This document shows, piece by piece, positions 36,601-44,916 of a DNA stretch of 64,000 nucleotides; the stretch's first letter is position 1; each line of letters starts with the position of its first letter. The stretch spans positions 129,646 through 193,645 of the forward strand of contig CAWKAZ010000001.1 of assembly GCA_963847715.1 (NCBI GenBank), read 5' to 3'. Origin of the DNA: Acidiflorens sp963847715 (GTDB lineage: Bacteria > Acidobacteriota > Terriglobia > Terriglobales > Acidobacteriaceae). Below the pieces are notes generated by a model. The model saw only the letters and a program-made list of their open reading frames with translations, had not been told where the DNA came from and searched no databases. The translations under genes were made by a program, and so were the position numbers.

Positions 36601-37518
36601 ATGACCACGACTTGGAAATCCGGTGACGAGAAATCGACGAATCAGAAATCCGCTAAACAGACAACGAACAACAATACAATTTCAGGGACCAGCCTTACGT
36701 CCTGGTCGCGGCAGCAAAAGTTCGCCATGATTGCGAGCTTTGGACTACTCGGCGTACTGCTCGTCATCAGCGCATGCTCGAAGGGATCCCCGAAACCGGC
36801 TCTGGTCGGCGTATCCAGCGCGTCCCAGGCTCCGGCCTCGCCCACGTCAACCGCGACTCAGGCAGCCACGCCTGCCTCAACCGCGCCAGCCGCACCCGCA
36901 AAGAAGAAGACGACCAAGAAGCGTCCGGCGAACGTGCAATACACGGACGCGAACTCGGGCGTTTCTTTCCTCTATCCGCGAAAGTTTTCGCTCAGCTCGG
37001 GCGACAAAGCGCAGCCCCAGTTCGCAGGAGTTGACGTGCCCATGAACTTCGTACAGCCGGGTGGAGTTACCGTTGCCACTGTCGAGGTGCCAAATAGTTC
37101 CTATCCCGGCACCGATTTCACGGCTGCGTTTTTCAATGTAAGTGTGAATCGAACCCTGTCGGAGCAAGAATGTTCGCACTTCGCATTCGTCGACACCAGC
37201 AATCCCGACGGCGAGCCAGTCGACGCCGAGAAAGTGAAAGTCGGATCGGCTGAAATGGAGAAGACTTCGGATTTCTCCGCCAACGCCATCAAGCAGAATG
37301 AAACGCAGTACTACCATCACTACGTAAACGGGGCTTGCTACGAATACAGTCTGGGCATGGGCACGGAAGGATTCGCGACCGAAAACGGCATCAAGCCCGT
37401 AGACCGCGACGACGTCTTCGCCAAGCTGGAGAAGATTCTGGAGACGGTGAAGGTCAATCCGGTAGAACAGCAGCCGGTGGCGGAACAGACAGGCGGCATG
37501 GCGAGCGGCAAAGAATAA
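36601..37518 (+). CDS. Predicted lipoprotein with long cytoplasmic N-terminal tail
   Basis: 305 residues. The ATG at 36601 is preceded by an excellent GAGGAGGTGA site; longer frames upstream overlap gluQ. Residues 1-40 are polar (Thr/Asn/Lys), then a hydrophobic helix at about 41-58 ends with the lipobox-like VISAC, followed by an Ala/Pro/Thr linker, KKKTTKKR, and a globular domain with VSFLYPRKFSLS and HHYVNGACYEYSLG. Either a lipoprotein with an unusually long n-region or a type II membrane protein. Function unknown. Confidence 0.8.
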   Translation: MTTTWKSGDEKSTNQKSAKQTTNNNTISGTSLTSWSRQQKFAMIASFGLLGVLLVISACSKGSPKPALVGVSSASQAPASPTSTATQAATPASTAPAAPAKKKTTKKRPANVQYTDANSGVSFLYPRKFSLSSGDKAQPQFAGVDVPMNFVQPGGVTVATVEVPNSSYPGTDFTAAFFNVSVNRTLSEQECSHFAFVDTSNPDGEPVDAEKVKVGSAEMEKTSDFSANAIKQNETQYYHHYVNGACYEYSLGMGTEGFATENGIKPVDRDDVFAKLEKILETVKVNPVEQQPVAEQTGGMASGKE

Positions 37519-37631
37519 ACAGCGTCTACTTCGAACCACTCGGGGCCACGCACTTTCTGCGCGGCCTCTTTTCTTTTCGGAATCACGATACAATTTCGAG
37601 TGGTATCTTCGCGTGGTTCAAGGAGACAGGA

Positions 37632-37833
37632 ATGACTCAGAAAATTATCGAAGTGATTGGTACTTCGAAGGACAGCTTCGCCAAAGCAGCAGAGCGTGCC
37701 GTGAAAGAAGCGTCGAAAACCGTACGCGGGCATTAAGTGGGCGCACGTCGATTCGCTGGATATGGAACTGGACGGCGCCAAGGTGGTGCAGTACCGAGCT
37801 ACGACCAAGATCTATTTTGACGTAGAAAGCTAG
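37632..37833 (+). pseudogene. Dodecin-like flavin-binding protein, interrupted by a one-base frameshift
   Basis: Starts MTQKIIEVIGTSKDSFAKAA, continuing AVKEASKTVRG; the frame then stops at once (GH, TAA). One base over, the chain continues IKWAHVDSLDMELDGAKVVQ and ends FDVES. Together these make a complete 66-residue dodecin (family 65-72 residues), including the tryptophan that stacks on flavin. Dropping one G of GGG at 37728-37730 restores it. Strong AAGGAG site upstream. Dodecins store FMN, FAD or riboflavin as 12-mers. Confidence 0.85.
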
Positions 37834-37986
37834 ATCGGAATCTAACGTTACGACTTAGGCAGACAGACGCGTCTGGCTGCCGATCGTCCTATACGCATCC
37901 TGCGCTTTTTGCATCCTTCACGAATCACGGCACATCTGACCTTGTACCTCTGGCAATCACTGACAAAAAAGGATATTGGATTCGTT

Positions 37987-38592
37987 ATGTTGAAAACCTC
38001 GCATCGCATCAGCCTGGGCTTCATCGCTCTTTTTCTCGCCACGCTTTCGGCGTTCGCGCAGCAGGCTGCCACTTGGAACATTGACTCGAACCATTCGACC
38101 GCGCAGTTCACTGTGCGTCACTTTGGCATTTCGAATGTCACCGGCAGCTTTACGAAAGTCAGCGGCAGCGTCGTTCTGAACGACAAGGACATCACGCAAT
38201 CGCAGGTTTCGGCAAGCATTGACGTCAACTCCGTCGATACGCGGGTTGAGGCGCGTGACAAAGATCTTAAGAGCGACCATTTCTTTGAAGTGGAAAAGTA
38301 TCCGACGATCGAATTCAAGTCGAAGAAGATCGTGAACGCCGGTGGAAAGCTGCAGGTGGTAGGCGATCTCACCATGCACGGGACCACGCGGGAAGTCACG
38401 CTCGACGTCGATGGGCCAACCCCACCCTTGGCTGATCCCTACGGCAATTGGCGGCGTGGAATTTCGGCAACCACGTCGATCAACCGCAAGGATTTCAATC
38501 TGCTCTACAACAAGGCGCTCGGCACTGGAGAAGCGGTTGTCGGCGATATTGTCAAGATTCAGATCGACGCGGAAATTGTGACGAAGAAGTGA
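37987..38592 (+). CDS. YceI family periplasmic protein
   Basis: 201 residues. Signal peptide to about residue 23 (SAFAQQ), then WNIDSNHSTAQFTVRHFGISNVTG, DLKSDHFFEVEKYPTIEF and GDLTMHGTTREVTL, all YceI hallmarks. YceI proteins have a lipocalin-like barrel that binds polyisoprenoid lipids. The frame is open from 37909, but the signal peptide starts at 37987. Confidence 0.93.
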   Translation: MLKTSHRISLGFIALFLATLSAFAQQAATWNIDSNHSTAQFTVRHFGISNVTGSFTKVSGSVVLNDKDITQSQVSASIDVNSVDTRVEARDKDLKSDHFFEVEKYPTIEFKSKKIVNAGGKLQVVGDLTMHGTTREVTLDVDGPTPPLADPYGNWRRGISATTSINRKDFNLLYNKALGTGEAVVGDIVKIQIDAEIVTKK

Positions 38593-39512
38593 TTCACCGG
38601 CGGCCTGACCGGCGCAGGGTATCATCGACTAGTGGCGACCCAAATCCATCGCAAAGAACAAAGTACAACTTCTGCGTTCCGACAAGCTCGGAGAAGGTTC
38701 CATGGCTGGTGCATGCGTTCTCGACACGGCTCGGCGGAACATCACGTGTCTATGGCGGAAATGCGCTGAATCTCGGCTTTATCAAGCAGGACTCCCGGGC
38801 GGCCGTCGAACGTAACCGCCAGCTCTTTCTTAAGGAACTCGGCGTCGTCAATGGGCGCGCCCCGTCGCAGCTGGTCTCTCTGCGGCAGGTTCATTCCGAT
38901 CTCATCCATCGCGTCGACAAGGTACCTGATCAAATCCCGACCGGTGACGGACTCGTCACCGATACGCTTGGATTAGTGATCGCGGTCCAGACCGCCGACT
39001 GCCTTCCCATTATTCTTGCCGATCGAAAGCGGCGCGCTGTCGGAGTCTTTCACGCTGGCTGGCGTGGCACGGTCAAGCGGATTGCCGAAAAAGGTGTTGG
39101 TGAAATGCGGAAAGAGTTCGGCAGCGATCCGCGTGACGTCGTGGCCGCGATCGGGCCGGGCATCCAGGGCTGTTGCTACGAAGTTGGGGAAGAAGTGCGG
39201 AGAAACTTCGAGATGCAGTTTGGCTATGCCGACAGTTTGTTCCGAGAGGTCAAAGAGTCCGATCCGGTGCGGGAAAAATATCCTCTGCTGTTTCTGACTG
39301 CGCGCGCACCCGGACACAGCGAATTACCGGTGAAACTCTTTCTCGATCTGGTTGAAGCCAACCGGAGGCAGTTGCTGGATGCGGGCGTCCCGGTAAAGAA
39401 CATTGACGCGGTTGCCCCATGTACCGCATGCCGTCCGGAATTACTCTTCAGCTTCCGCGCTGAAAAGGGGATAACGGGGAGAATGATGGCAGCGGCTGGA
39501 ATTGTGAAGTAA
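38589..39512 (+). CDS. pgeF: Purine nucleoside phosphorylase PgeF / multicopper polyphenol oxidase family (YfiH); N-terminus probably frameshifted
   Basis: The secure part begins at about 38698 with KVPWLVHAFSTRLGG and includes SLRQVHSD, TADCLPIIL, VGVFHAGWRGT, AIGPGIQGCCYEVG and CTACRPELLFSFR: the conserved His/Cys motifs of this zinc enzyme. The family acts on adenosine/inosine or on peptidoglycan precursors. The start is unclear. In the open frame a GTG at 38589 overlaps the yceI stop but gives an unnatural N-terminus. Another reading uses GTG at 38632 with one base less in CCC (38639-38641) and in GG (38690-38691), giving MATKSIAKNKVQLLRSDKLE before KVPWL. Confidence 0.88.
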   Translation: MIHRRPDRRRVSSTSGDPNPSQRTKYNFCVPTSSEKVPWLVHAFSTRLGGTSRVYGGNALNLGFIKQDSRAAVERNRQLFLKELGVVNGRAPSQLVSLRQVHSDLIHRVDKVPDQIPTGDGLVTDTLGLVIAVQTADCLPIILADRKRRAVGVFHAGWRGTVKRIAEKGVGEMRKEFGSDPRDVVAAIGPGIQGCCYEVGEEVRRNFEMQFGYADSLFREVKESDPVREKYPLLFLTARAPGHSELPVKLFLDLVEANRRQLLDAGVPVKNIDAVAPCTACRPELLFSFRAEKGITGRMMAAAGIVK

Positions 39513-39548
39513 AGGTTTCAAGGTTTCAGAGTTTCAAGGTTTCTCACA
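39513..39548. repeat. GGTTTCAA/GAGTTTCAA repeat tract
   Basis: Four TTTCA-based 8-9 base units in a row directly after pgeF. The same words form the hairpin at 16962-17028. Confidence 0.55.
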
Positions 39549-39551
39549 CTT

Positions 39552-39860
39552 ATGTCTTATCGCGTGGTTGCTTTCACCATGGCGCAGGTGCGGCAGGGAG
39601 CGCTCCGATTCCAGCGCGATCTGGGCGCGGCTCTACGGGAACTTCCGGAGATCAAGGTGTATTCCGTGAGCCCGTTCGACCTCGATGAGCGCCGGCGCTT
39701 CAAGGATCGATTTGGCGGAGATGTCGTGTACTTCCTCAACGAAGCGGCGTGGCAGGAGTGCGAGCGGTTGGGACTCGGACTGCAGTCTGCGGGAGAAGTT
39801 TCTGACCTGGAACTGCCGCGGCGGCGAACCGTCGTCGTCGGTATGCCGGAGCGAAGCTAA
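39552..39860 (+). CDS. Hypothetical protein
   Basis: 102 residues, soluble, basic. Contains DVVYFLNEAAWQECERLG and many Arg/Glu. No family recognised. The stop overlaps the end of the convergent FmdB gene by four bases. Coding is supported by composition and fit between neighbours only. Confidence 0.55.
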   Translation: MSYRVVAFTMAQVRQGALRFQRDLGAALRELPEIKVYSVSPFDLDERRRFKDRFGGDVVYFLNEAAWQECERLGLGLQSAGEVSDLELPRRRTVVVGMPERS

Positions 39861-40231
39861 TCTTTTTTGTGCTTCTTGCGCGAGCTTTCCGACTTGGGCC
39901 TGTCGTCTTTCTTGCTTTCCTTCGTTTCCTTCGAGTCTTTGGATTCCTTGGAATCCTTGGATTCTGTCGATTCCTTCTTGGCACTGTCACCGTCGGACGA
40001 AGACGAAGCCTCGGAAGAAGAGGAACCGGAAGATGCAGTCGAACTCAATCCCTTCTTGGCGTAATCGGTCACGTACCAGCCTGAACCCTTGAATTGCACG
40101 GATGAGGCCGAGATCAGTTTCTCCAGAGGGCCGCCGCATTCGGGGCACTTCCTGAGAGGCTTATCGGAGAACATCTGAAGTTTTTCGAGGCGGTGTCCGC
40201 ACTTCTTGCACTTGTATTCGTAAAGAGGCAT
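39857..40231 (-). CDS. FmdB-type zinc ribbon protein with Ser/Lys-rich tail
   Basis: 124 residues. MPLYEYKCKKCGHRLEKLQ and RKCPECGGPLEKL give the two CxxC pairs of the FmdB zinc ribbon in the first 40 residues; SVQFKGSGWYVTDY follows. The last 60 residues are low complexity (Ser runs, then repeated KDSKESKDSK units). Often annotated as a putative regulatory protein; role not established. Confidence 0.88.
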   Translation of the reverse strand: MPLYEYKCKKCGHRLEKLQMFSDKPLRKCPECGGPLEKLISASSVQFKGSGWYVTDYAKKGLSSTASSGSSSSEASSSSDGDSAKKESTESKDSKESKDSKETKESKKDDRPKSESSRKKHKKD

Positions 40232-40296
40232 GTGTGGCTTGATTCTAGAGGCGCGGATTCATGGCGTCAATTTCGCTCCAGTTTCTGATTGGTCGA

Positions 40297-40617
40297 TTAT
40301 TTTGATTTCTTTAGAACGTTCTTCGAAGCCAGCACAATTCCTAAAGGAGTATCCGGCTTCTTCTTGAAACCGCGCTGTCGACTTGCCGCAATCCTTGTCT
40401 TGGCCTGCAATTCAACTTCTGTCGCCTCGTCTTCATCAATCTGCCCTTTTAGCTGACCAAGTACCACGCCTACGGTTCTGCGTTCGTCCATGTGCCGGAG
40501 TTGCTTTCCGCGTCGAATACTCTTACGGCTCGACTTACTATTCTCGCCATACCGATTGCGTCGATCGCGTTTAAGGCTCAACTGTTTTTTCTCTTCAGGA
40601 TTCTTAACCCTACTCAC
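40297..40617 (-). CDS. Small basic hypothetical protein
   Basis: 106 residues. Very basic N-terminus (NPEEKKQLSLKRDRRNRYGE, SSRKSIRRGKQ), then an acidic centre and KKPDTPLGIVLASKN near the end. A conserved-looking nucleic-acid-binding type composition, but I cannot name the family. It follows thyX after 22 bases on the same strand. Confidence 0.6.
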   Translation of the reverse strand: MSRVKNPEEKKQLSLKRDRRNRYGENSKSSRKSIRRGKQLRHMDERRTVGVVLGQLKGQIDEDEATEVELQAKTRIAASRQRGFKKKPDTPLGIVLASKNVLKKSK

Positions 40618-40639
40618 CCAGTTCCTCCATGCTTGAGCG

Positions 40640-42223
40640 CTACCGTTTCAGCAAGTCTACCGGCTCTCGCACATCGACCACCCGGAAGTATTTGGCTAAC
40701 GCAGGATACTTGCCCGCCACCGCCTCATACATCGCATAAGCCACGTTGCGGTAGGATGTGTGCCCCGCCGGGGTAGTTCGTAACTCGGAGATATAGAGAG
40801 CTTCGGCGAAGTCCATCTTGAACAGCGTGCGCTTGCGGAACGCAAGCGGAATGGCATACTGCGCGCTCTCTGTCGCTTCGTCTCTACCCGACGCGGAGAG
40901 CTTCTCCACGGCAGTCGCAGCGCGATTCATCGCCGACTCGTAACCAGACCGCACTCCGGCGGCTTCTACTTCCGGCGGCGCATCGAAGCCGTGCTTGGTC
41001 GAGAAGTCCTGCATGATCTGAACGCAACGACGGTGACGGTGCATGTCGCGGAAGCCGCCGATATCCATGAGAATGTCGAAGCGGAACTGCTGTCCCGCGG
41101 AAAAGGGCCGCGGCAGTTCATCGTGTTTGCCTCGATGGCGAAGTCCAAGATCGATAATCTCGCGGCGTTGCGTTTCGCCGGCCGACTCTGTCGCTTTACG
41201 AATCTGCCGGTAAGAATAATGACAGTGGCCGTAGAGCAACGTGGTCGCCAGCTCAATCTCGAGCGGATCATCATCCACCAAATCCACCAGCGGAGCAGGC
41301 TCAATGGCTGCGCCTCGCATCAGTTCAGCGGCGGCCTGCTGCAGTTCGCGGCGGGTCTCGATTTCGTAGAGATTCGGATCGGCATACTTCACCAGGGTAG
41401 GCGCAACTCGCACTTCGCGCAGCAACTCACTTTCGGCACGATCCGCGAGTTCGGGAGCCACGGCGCGGATCTCGGCCACCAACGCGCGCAGCGATTCCTC
41501 ATTCGCGTTATACGCCGGGCCGATGGCAGCTTTTTTCAGCAGTGCTCCCAGATCGCGGACCTCTTTATGCGGTTGCGAGAGCAAGTGCGCGACTTGCGTC
41601 TCCAGCGTGCGGGCATTGACGATCTCGCCCAGCGAGGTATTGGTCGATAGCGGCAAGAGATAGCGCGAGATATCGAACGCGCGGGCGCGCAGCGTGCGTT
41701 CGTAGGCATCCTGCTTCATTTCAGCGGGACGAGGCGTGATTCCGGCAAGATACTCGAACGTCCGCTGCGAAATCTCTTCGTAAGACGAGAACAATGACGC
41801 AATCGTCTCGCGATATAAGGTCTGCGATGCGGCCTCCGCGAATGCGGGCGTATAGTAGCCGCTTTTGCGGAAATCCTGATAGCGGGTCGAGCGTTCCTGA
41901 CCGTCCCATCGCTGCTCGTCGGCAACCACGATCGCTGCAAGAATCGAAAGCTTCTCGATAGCGAGCGCAATGTGCGCGAGGTCAGCGATCGAGCGGTGCC
42001 CGTACTGGAAGTAAAAAGTATTGAGAAACTTTTCCGCCTTCTGTAGCGTGATCTCTCTCAGCGACTCCTTCATCGAGAGGGAAGAGCGCGAATACTTGGC
42101 CATGGCGTAGGCCTGAATTTCCGGCTCGACCCCGTAAACGGCAAATACTTCGACGGAAGGTTGGGGAACGGATGTGGAATCGATGGGCGTAGTCATGGGT
42201 TCGGTCGCGACGGCGTCAGACAT
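40640..42223 (-). CDS. FAD-dependent thymidylate synthase family protein, two ThyX-like halves
   Basis: 527 residues, about twice the usual ThyX length of 220-270. The first half has FQYGHRSIADLAH and DGQERSTRYQDF (a ThyX-type ERSTRYQ motif); the second half has RFDILMDIGGFRDMHRHRR and QYAIPLAFRKRTLFKMD. The two halves probably form an internal pseudo-dimer in which active-site residues are split. Related long proteins are known in several phyla. Whether it makes dTMP or is a derived paralogue cannot be judged, since no thyA is visible here. Confidence 0.8.
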   Translation of the reverse strand: MSDAVATEPMTTPIDSTSVPQPSVEVFAVYGVEPEIQAYAMAKYSRSSLSMKESLREITLQKAEKFLNTFYFQYGHRSIADLAHIALAIEKLSILAAIVVADEQRWDGQERSTRYQDFRKSGYYTPAFAEAASQTLYRETIASLFSSYEEISQRTFEYLAGITPRPAEMKQDAYERTLRARAFDISRYLLPLSTNTSLGEIVNARTLETQVAHLLSQPHKEVRDLGALLKKAAIGPAYNANEESLRALVAEIRAVAPELADRAESELLREVRVAPTLVKYADPNLYEIETRRELQQAAAELMRGAAIEPAPLVDLVDDDPLEIELATTLLYGHCHYSYRQIRKATESAGETQRREIIDLGLRHRGKHDELPRPFSAGQQFRFDILMDIGGFRDMHRHRRCVQIMQDFSTKHGFDAPPEVEAAGVRSGYESAMNRAATAVEKLSASGRDEATESAQYAIPLAFRKRTLFKMDFAEALYISELRTTPAGHTSYRNVAYAMYEAVAGKYPALAKYFRVVDVREPVDLLKR

Positions 42224-42320
42224 GGGAGTGCTCGAATCTTAATCGTCCGTTGCGCTGTGCGCAATCGAACGAACGGGGGATAAAATTAGAGGAAGCTTCC
42301 GAAGCAACGGTGAGGTTCCA

Positions 42321-42815
42321 TTGACGATCTCCGCAGACCCGACCCGTCCGATCGAATTGTTACAGGCAACACTGCCCCAGCAAATCGAGCAGGTTCGCGC
42401 GCTTTTCCTCGAATACGGCAACTCCCTCGGTTTCAGCCTGTGCTTCCAGAGCTTTGACGAGGAGTTGAAGACACTCCCCGGAGCCTACGGTCCGCCCGAC
42501 GGAAAACTGATCCTGGCGCGCCACGCGGGCCACCCCGCTGGATGCATTGCACTACGAAAGCTCGAGGCCGGAATCTGCGAAATGAAGCGGCTCTATGTAC
42601 GCCCCTTGGCTCGCGGCAACAACTTAGGCCGCATTCTCGTGGAGCACTTGATCTCCGAGGCCCGCGCTATGGGCTACACGCGCATGCGTCTGGATACGAT
42701 CGAATCGGCGATGGGGAGTGCCGTGGCGCTCTACCGCAGGATGGGCTTCAAGGAAATCGCCCCGTACTCCAAGATCCCCATTGATACCGCACTGTGGTTG
42801 GAATTAGTGCTGTAG
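42321..42815 (+). CDS. GNAT family N-acetyltransferase
   Basis: 164 residues beginning with TTG (GAGG six bases upstream). The acetyl-CoA loop RGNNLGRILVEHL near residue 93 and ALYRRMGFKEI at the end define the fold. The EMKRLYVRP strand precedes the loop as usual. Its end overlaps the end of the convergent motB by 12 bases. Substrate unknown. Confidence 0.85.
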   Translation: MTISADPTRPIELLQATLPQQIEQVRALFLEYGNSLGFSLCFQSFDEELKTLPGAYGPPDGKLILARHAGHPAGCIALRKLEAGICEMKRLYVRPLARGNNLGRILVEHLISEARAMGYTRMRLDTIESAMGSAVALYRRMGFKEIAPYSKIPIDTALWLELVL

Positions 42816-43730
42816 CCTGACGTCCGCCTCGCCCAGGCCAGTCGGCTTGAGTGCCACGGTCGGAGAGGGTTTCGTCGGTGTGCCAGCCGCAGGTGTAGCG
42901 GTGGCAGGCGCAAGGGCGTTCGTAATCGAGCTTGGCGCTGTTTGCGCTTTCCCGAGAATGACAATATCGACGCGGCGGTTCATCGCGCGTCCTTCCGAGT
43001 TGAGATTGGTCGCGACCGGATGGTATTCCGCATATCCGGCAGCGCTCAACCGATCGGGAGCGAACCCATCACGAACAATGAGCAGACGGACAATCTCTGT
43101 TGCGCGGGCAGTGGAAAGCTCCCAGTTCGAAGGAAACTGCAGCGTATGGATCGGAGCGTTGTCGGTGTGTCCCTCGATGCGCAAACGATATCCGCGCGGG
43201 CGAAGCAGTCCAGCAATTCGGTCGAAAGCGGCCACGGATGCCGCTTTCATCTGAGCCACGCCACTTTCAAAAAATCCTGCTTCCCTCAGGCTGATCACCA
43301 AGCCGTCGGGCTCGCGATGCATCGCGATTTCCTGTCGCTTCAACTCCGAGGCAAGTGCAGTTTCCAGCTCGGACTGCAATTGCGTGAGGTCGCCGTTCTC
43401 CGCTGCTCCTCCGCCAAGCGCGCCTTCGGGTCGCGAGACGATCCGGGCAAGCGCTGCCGTGTGCTCGGTGTTTTCGATAGCCTGGGCAGTGCTGAAGGGC
43501 ATCGGCTCCGCCCGATCGATCGGCACCATTGTCGTCGATGCCTCGAACACTCCCATCTCCTGAAAAGCCACCTGAATCGCCAGAGCCAGGCGGCCCACTT
43601 TTCTCTTGTCGACTTGCGACGAGGCATAGAGCACAACAAAGAAGGCAAAAAGCAAAGTAATGAAATCGGCGTAGGAGACCAGCCACCGGTCATGATTGGC
43701 GTGGGCAGCGCGCTTCCTGCGACGTTTCAT
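42804..43730 (-). CDS. motB: Flagellar motor stator protein MotB
   Basis: 308 residues. A basic N-terminus, then the single helix with the proton-binding aspartate in WLVSYADFITLLFAFFVV at residues 16-33, and a C-terminal OmpA-like peptidoglycan domain (RIEGHTDNAP, NWELSTARA, NRRVDIVI). A Pro/Thr tail follows. Its ATG overlaps the stop of the upstream flgG/motA chimera (ATGA), as expected for a motA-motB operon. The protein itself looks complete. Confidence 0.93.
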   Translation of the reverse strand: MKRRRKRAAHANHDRWLVSYADFITLLFAFFVVLYASSQVDKRKVGRLALAIQVAFQEMGVFEASTTMVPIDRAEPMPFSTAQAIENTEHTAALARIVSRPEGALGGGAAENGDLTQLQSELETALASELKRQEIAMHREPDGLVISLREAGFFESGVAQMKAASVAAFDRIAGLLRPRGYRLRIEGHTDNAPIHTLQFPSNWELSTARATEIVRLLIVRDGFAPDRLSAAGYAEYHPVATNLNSEGRAMNRRVDIVILGKAQTAPSSITNALAPATATPAAGTPTKPSPTVALKPTGLGEADVRLQH

Positions 43731-44152
43731 ACGCTTGGAGCCTCGACAACCGCCGTCTCCTGGGCATGGACGAGAAATCCGCTGAGCTTGGTTTCGAGCA
43801 TACGAGGGTTCATCCCTTCGAGAATCGAAACGACTCCCTCGATCGTCATCTCACGAATGATCTGTTCGTCCCGGATGCGAATTTTCAGTTTCCCCGCAGC
43901 AGGGAGGAGAATCAGGTTCGCGGCGCCCACTCCATAGAGAGTCGCGACGAATGCAACCGCAATTCCTTTGCCGACTTCATCGATCTTGTCGAGGTGCTGC
44001 ATCACCTGAATCAGGCCAAGCACTGCCCCGATGATTCCGATGGTTGGTGAAAAACCAGTCGTACTCGAGTTCGAAAGATTGTTCGCGATGGTATCGAGAT
44101 TCGTTTGCTGCGCCTGCATCCCGCTGGCGGCCGTATAAAGTGCTCGAAACAT
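43727..44152 (-). CDS. Chimera: FlgG N-terminus joined in frame to MotA C-terminus
   Basis: 141 residues. Residues 1-34 (ALYTAASGMQAQQTNLDTIA to STTGF) are the N-terminus of the distal rod protein FlgG. From residue 35 the chain is MotA from its third membrane segment onward: PTIGIIGAVLGLIQVM, VAFVATLYGVGAANLILLP, then the cytoplasmic tail with ILEGMNPRMLETKL. The junction lies at the Gly-Phe codons 44051-44056. MotA has lost roughly its first 140 residues and FlgG about 225. Upstream is flgF; a GAGGGG site precedes the ATG; motB follows with overlap. Probably non-functional; a deletion or an assembly join. Confidence 0.9.
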   Translation of the reverse strand: MFRALYTAASGMQAQQTNLDTIANNLSNSSTTGFSPTIGIIGAVLGLIQVMQHLDKIDEVGKGIAVAFVATLYGVGAANLILLPAAGKLKIRIRDEQIIREMTIEGVVSILEGMNPRMLETKLSGFLVHAQETAVVEAPSV

Positions 44153-44181
44153 ATTTCCCCTCGGTTTGTTCTCTCCGCTTT

Positions 44182-44916
44182 TTAAACCTTGGCCAGTTCG
44201 GTCGCCGCCGTGCGGTTCAATTCGCTGTCGAACAGAGACATCGCGCGTTGCAGCATCTCGGCTTGGCGCTGCACTGCGATCAGCGTTACCACTGCGCCGA
44301 TCGAATTCACGTTGGACGATTCGAGCGTGCCCTGCTTCATAGAGGATTGCTGCGCCGGTTTTGCGCTGCCTTTCGGTGCCGCCAGCAGGGTGGCTCCTTC
44401 AGGTGTCAGCATCGTGCCCGGAGCGAACTCCATCAACTGGATGCTGCCGGCGACCGCGCCATTGACCGAAAGCGTTCCGTCATTCGCAATCGACACCGTG
44501 CCCGCCGGAACCGAGATCGGTCCGTTCGCTCCCAGCACCGTCTCGCCCGCGCGGGTCACGAGCTGGCCGCTCGTCGAGAGCTGAAAGCTGCCATTACGCG
44601 TATAGCGAATGCCGCCTGCTGTCTGAACCGCAAAAAATCCGTCACCTTCAATGCCTAGATCCAGCGTGTTCCCGGTCGCTTGCAGATTTCCAGCAGTCAT
44701 ATCCAGGTGCGACCCTTCGAGCACCCCGAAGTTGTTCGTCGCCAGAGTCAGCGCGTTGGCAATGAATGGACGGGATATGGCCATCAACGATTGAAAGGTT
44801 GTTTGCTCCCCGCGAAAGCCGCTGGTATTCAAATTAGCGAGGTTGTGTGCCGAAACTTCCAGCGCCTGGCTCTGCGCTCGCATCCCCGCGCACGCTGCAT
44901 AAAATCCACTGTCCAC
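44182..44916 (-). CDS. flgF: Flagellar basal-body rod protein FlgF
   Basis: 244 residues. Starts with the rod-protein motif AACAGMRAQSQALEVSAHNLANLNTSGFR, has the central LGIEGDGFFAVQ and YTRNGSFQLS blocks, and ends in the usual helical LQRAMSLFDSEL segment. It is followed by a gene that begins as flgG, the normal order in flagellar rod operons. Looks complete. Confidence 0.92.
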   Translation of the reverse strand: MDSGFYAACAGMRAQSQALEVSAHNLANLNTSGFRGEQTTFQSLMAISRPFIANALTLATNNFGVLEGSHLDMTAGNLQATGNTLDLGIEGDGFFAVQTAGGIRYTRNGSFQLSTSGQLVTRAGETVLGANGPISVPAGTVSIANDGTLSVNGAVAGSIQLMEFAPGTMLTPEGATLLAAPKGSAKPAQQSSMKQGTLESSNVNSIGAVVTLIAVQRQAEMLQRAMSLFDSELNRTAATELAKV

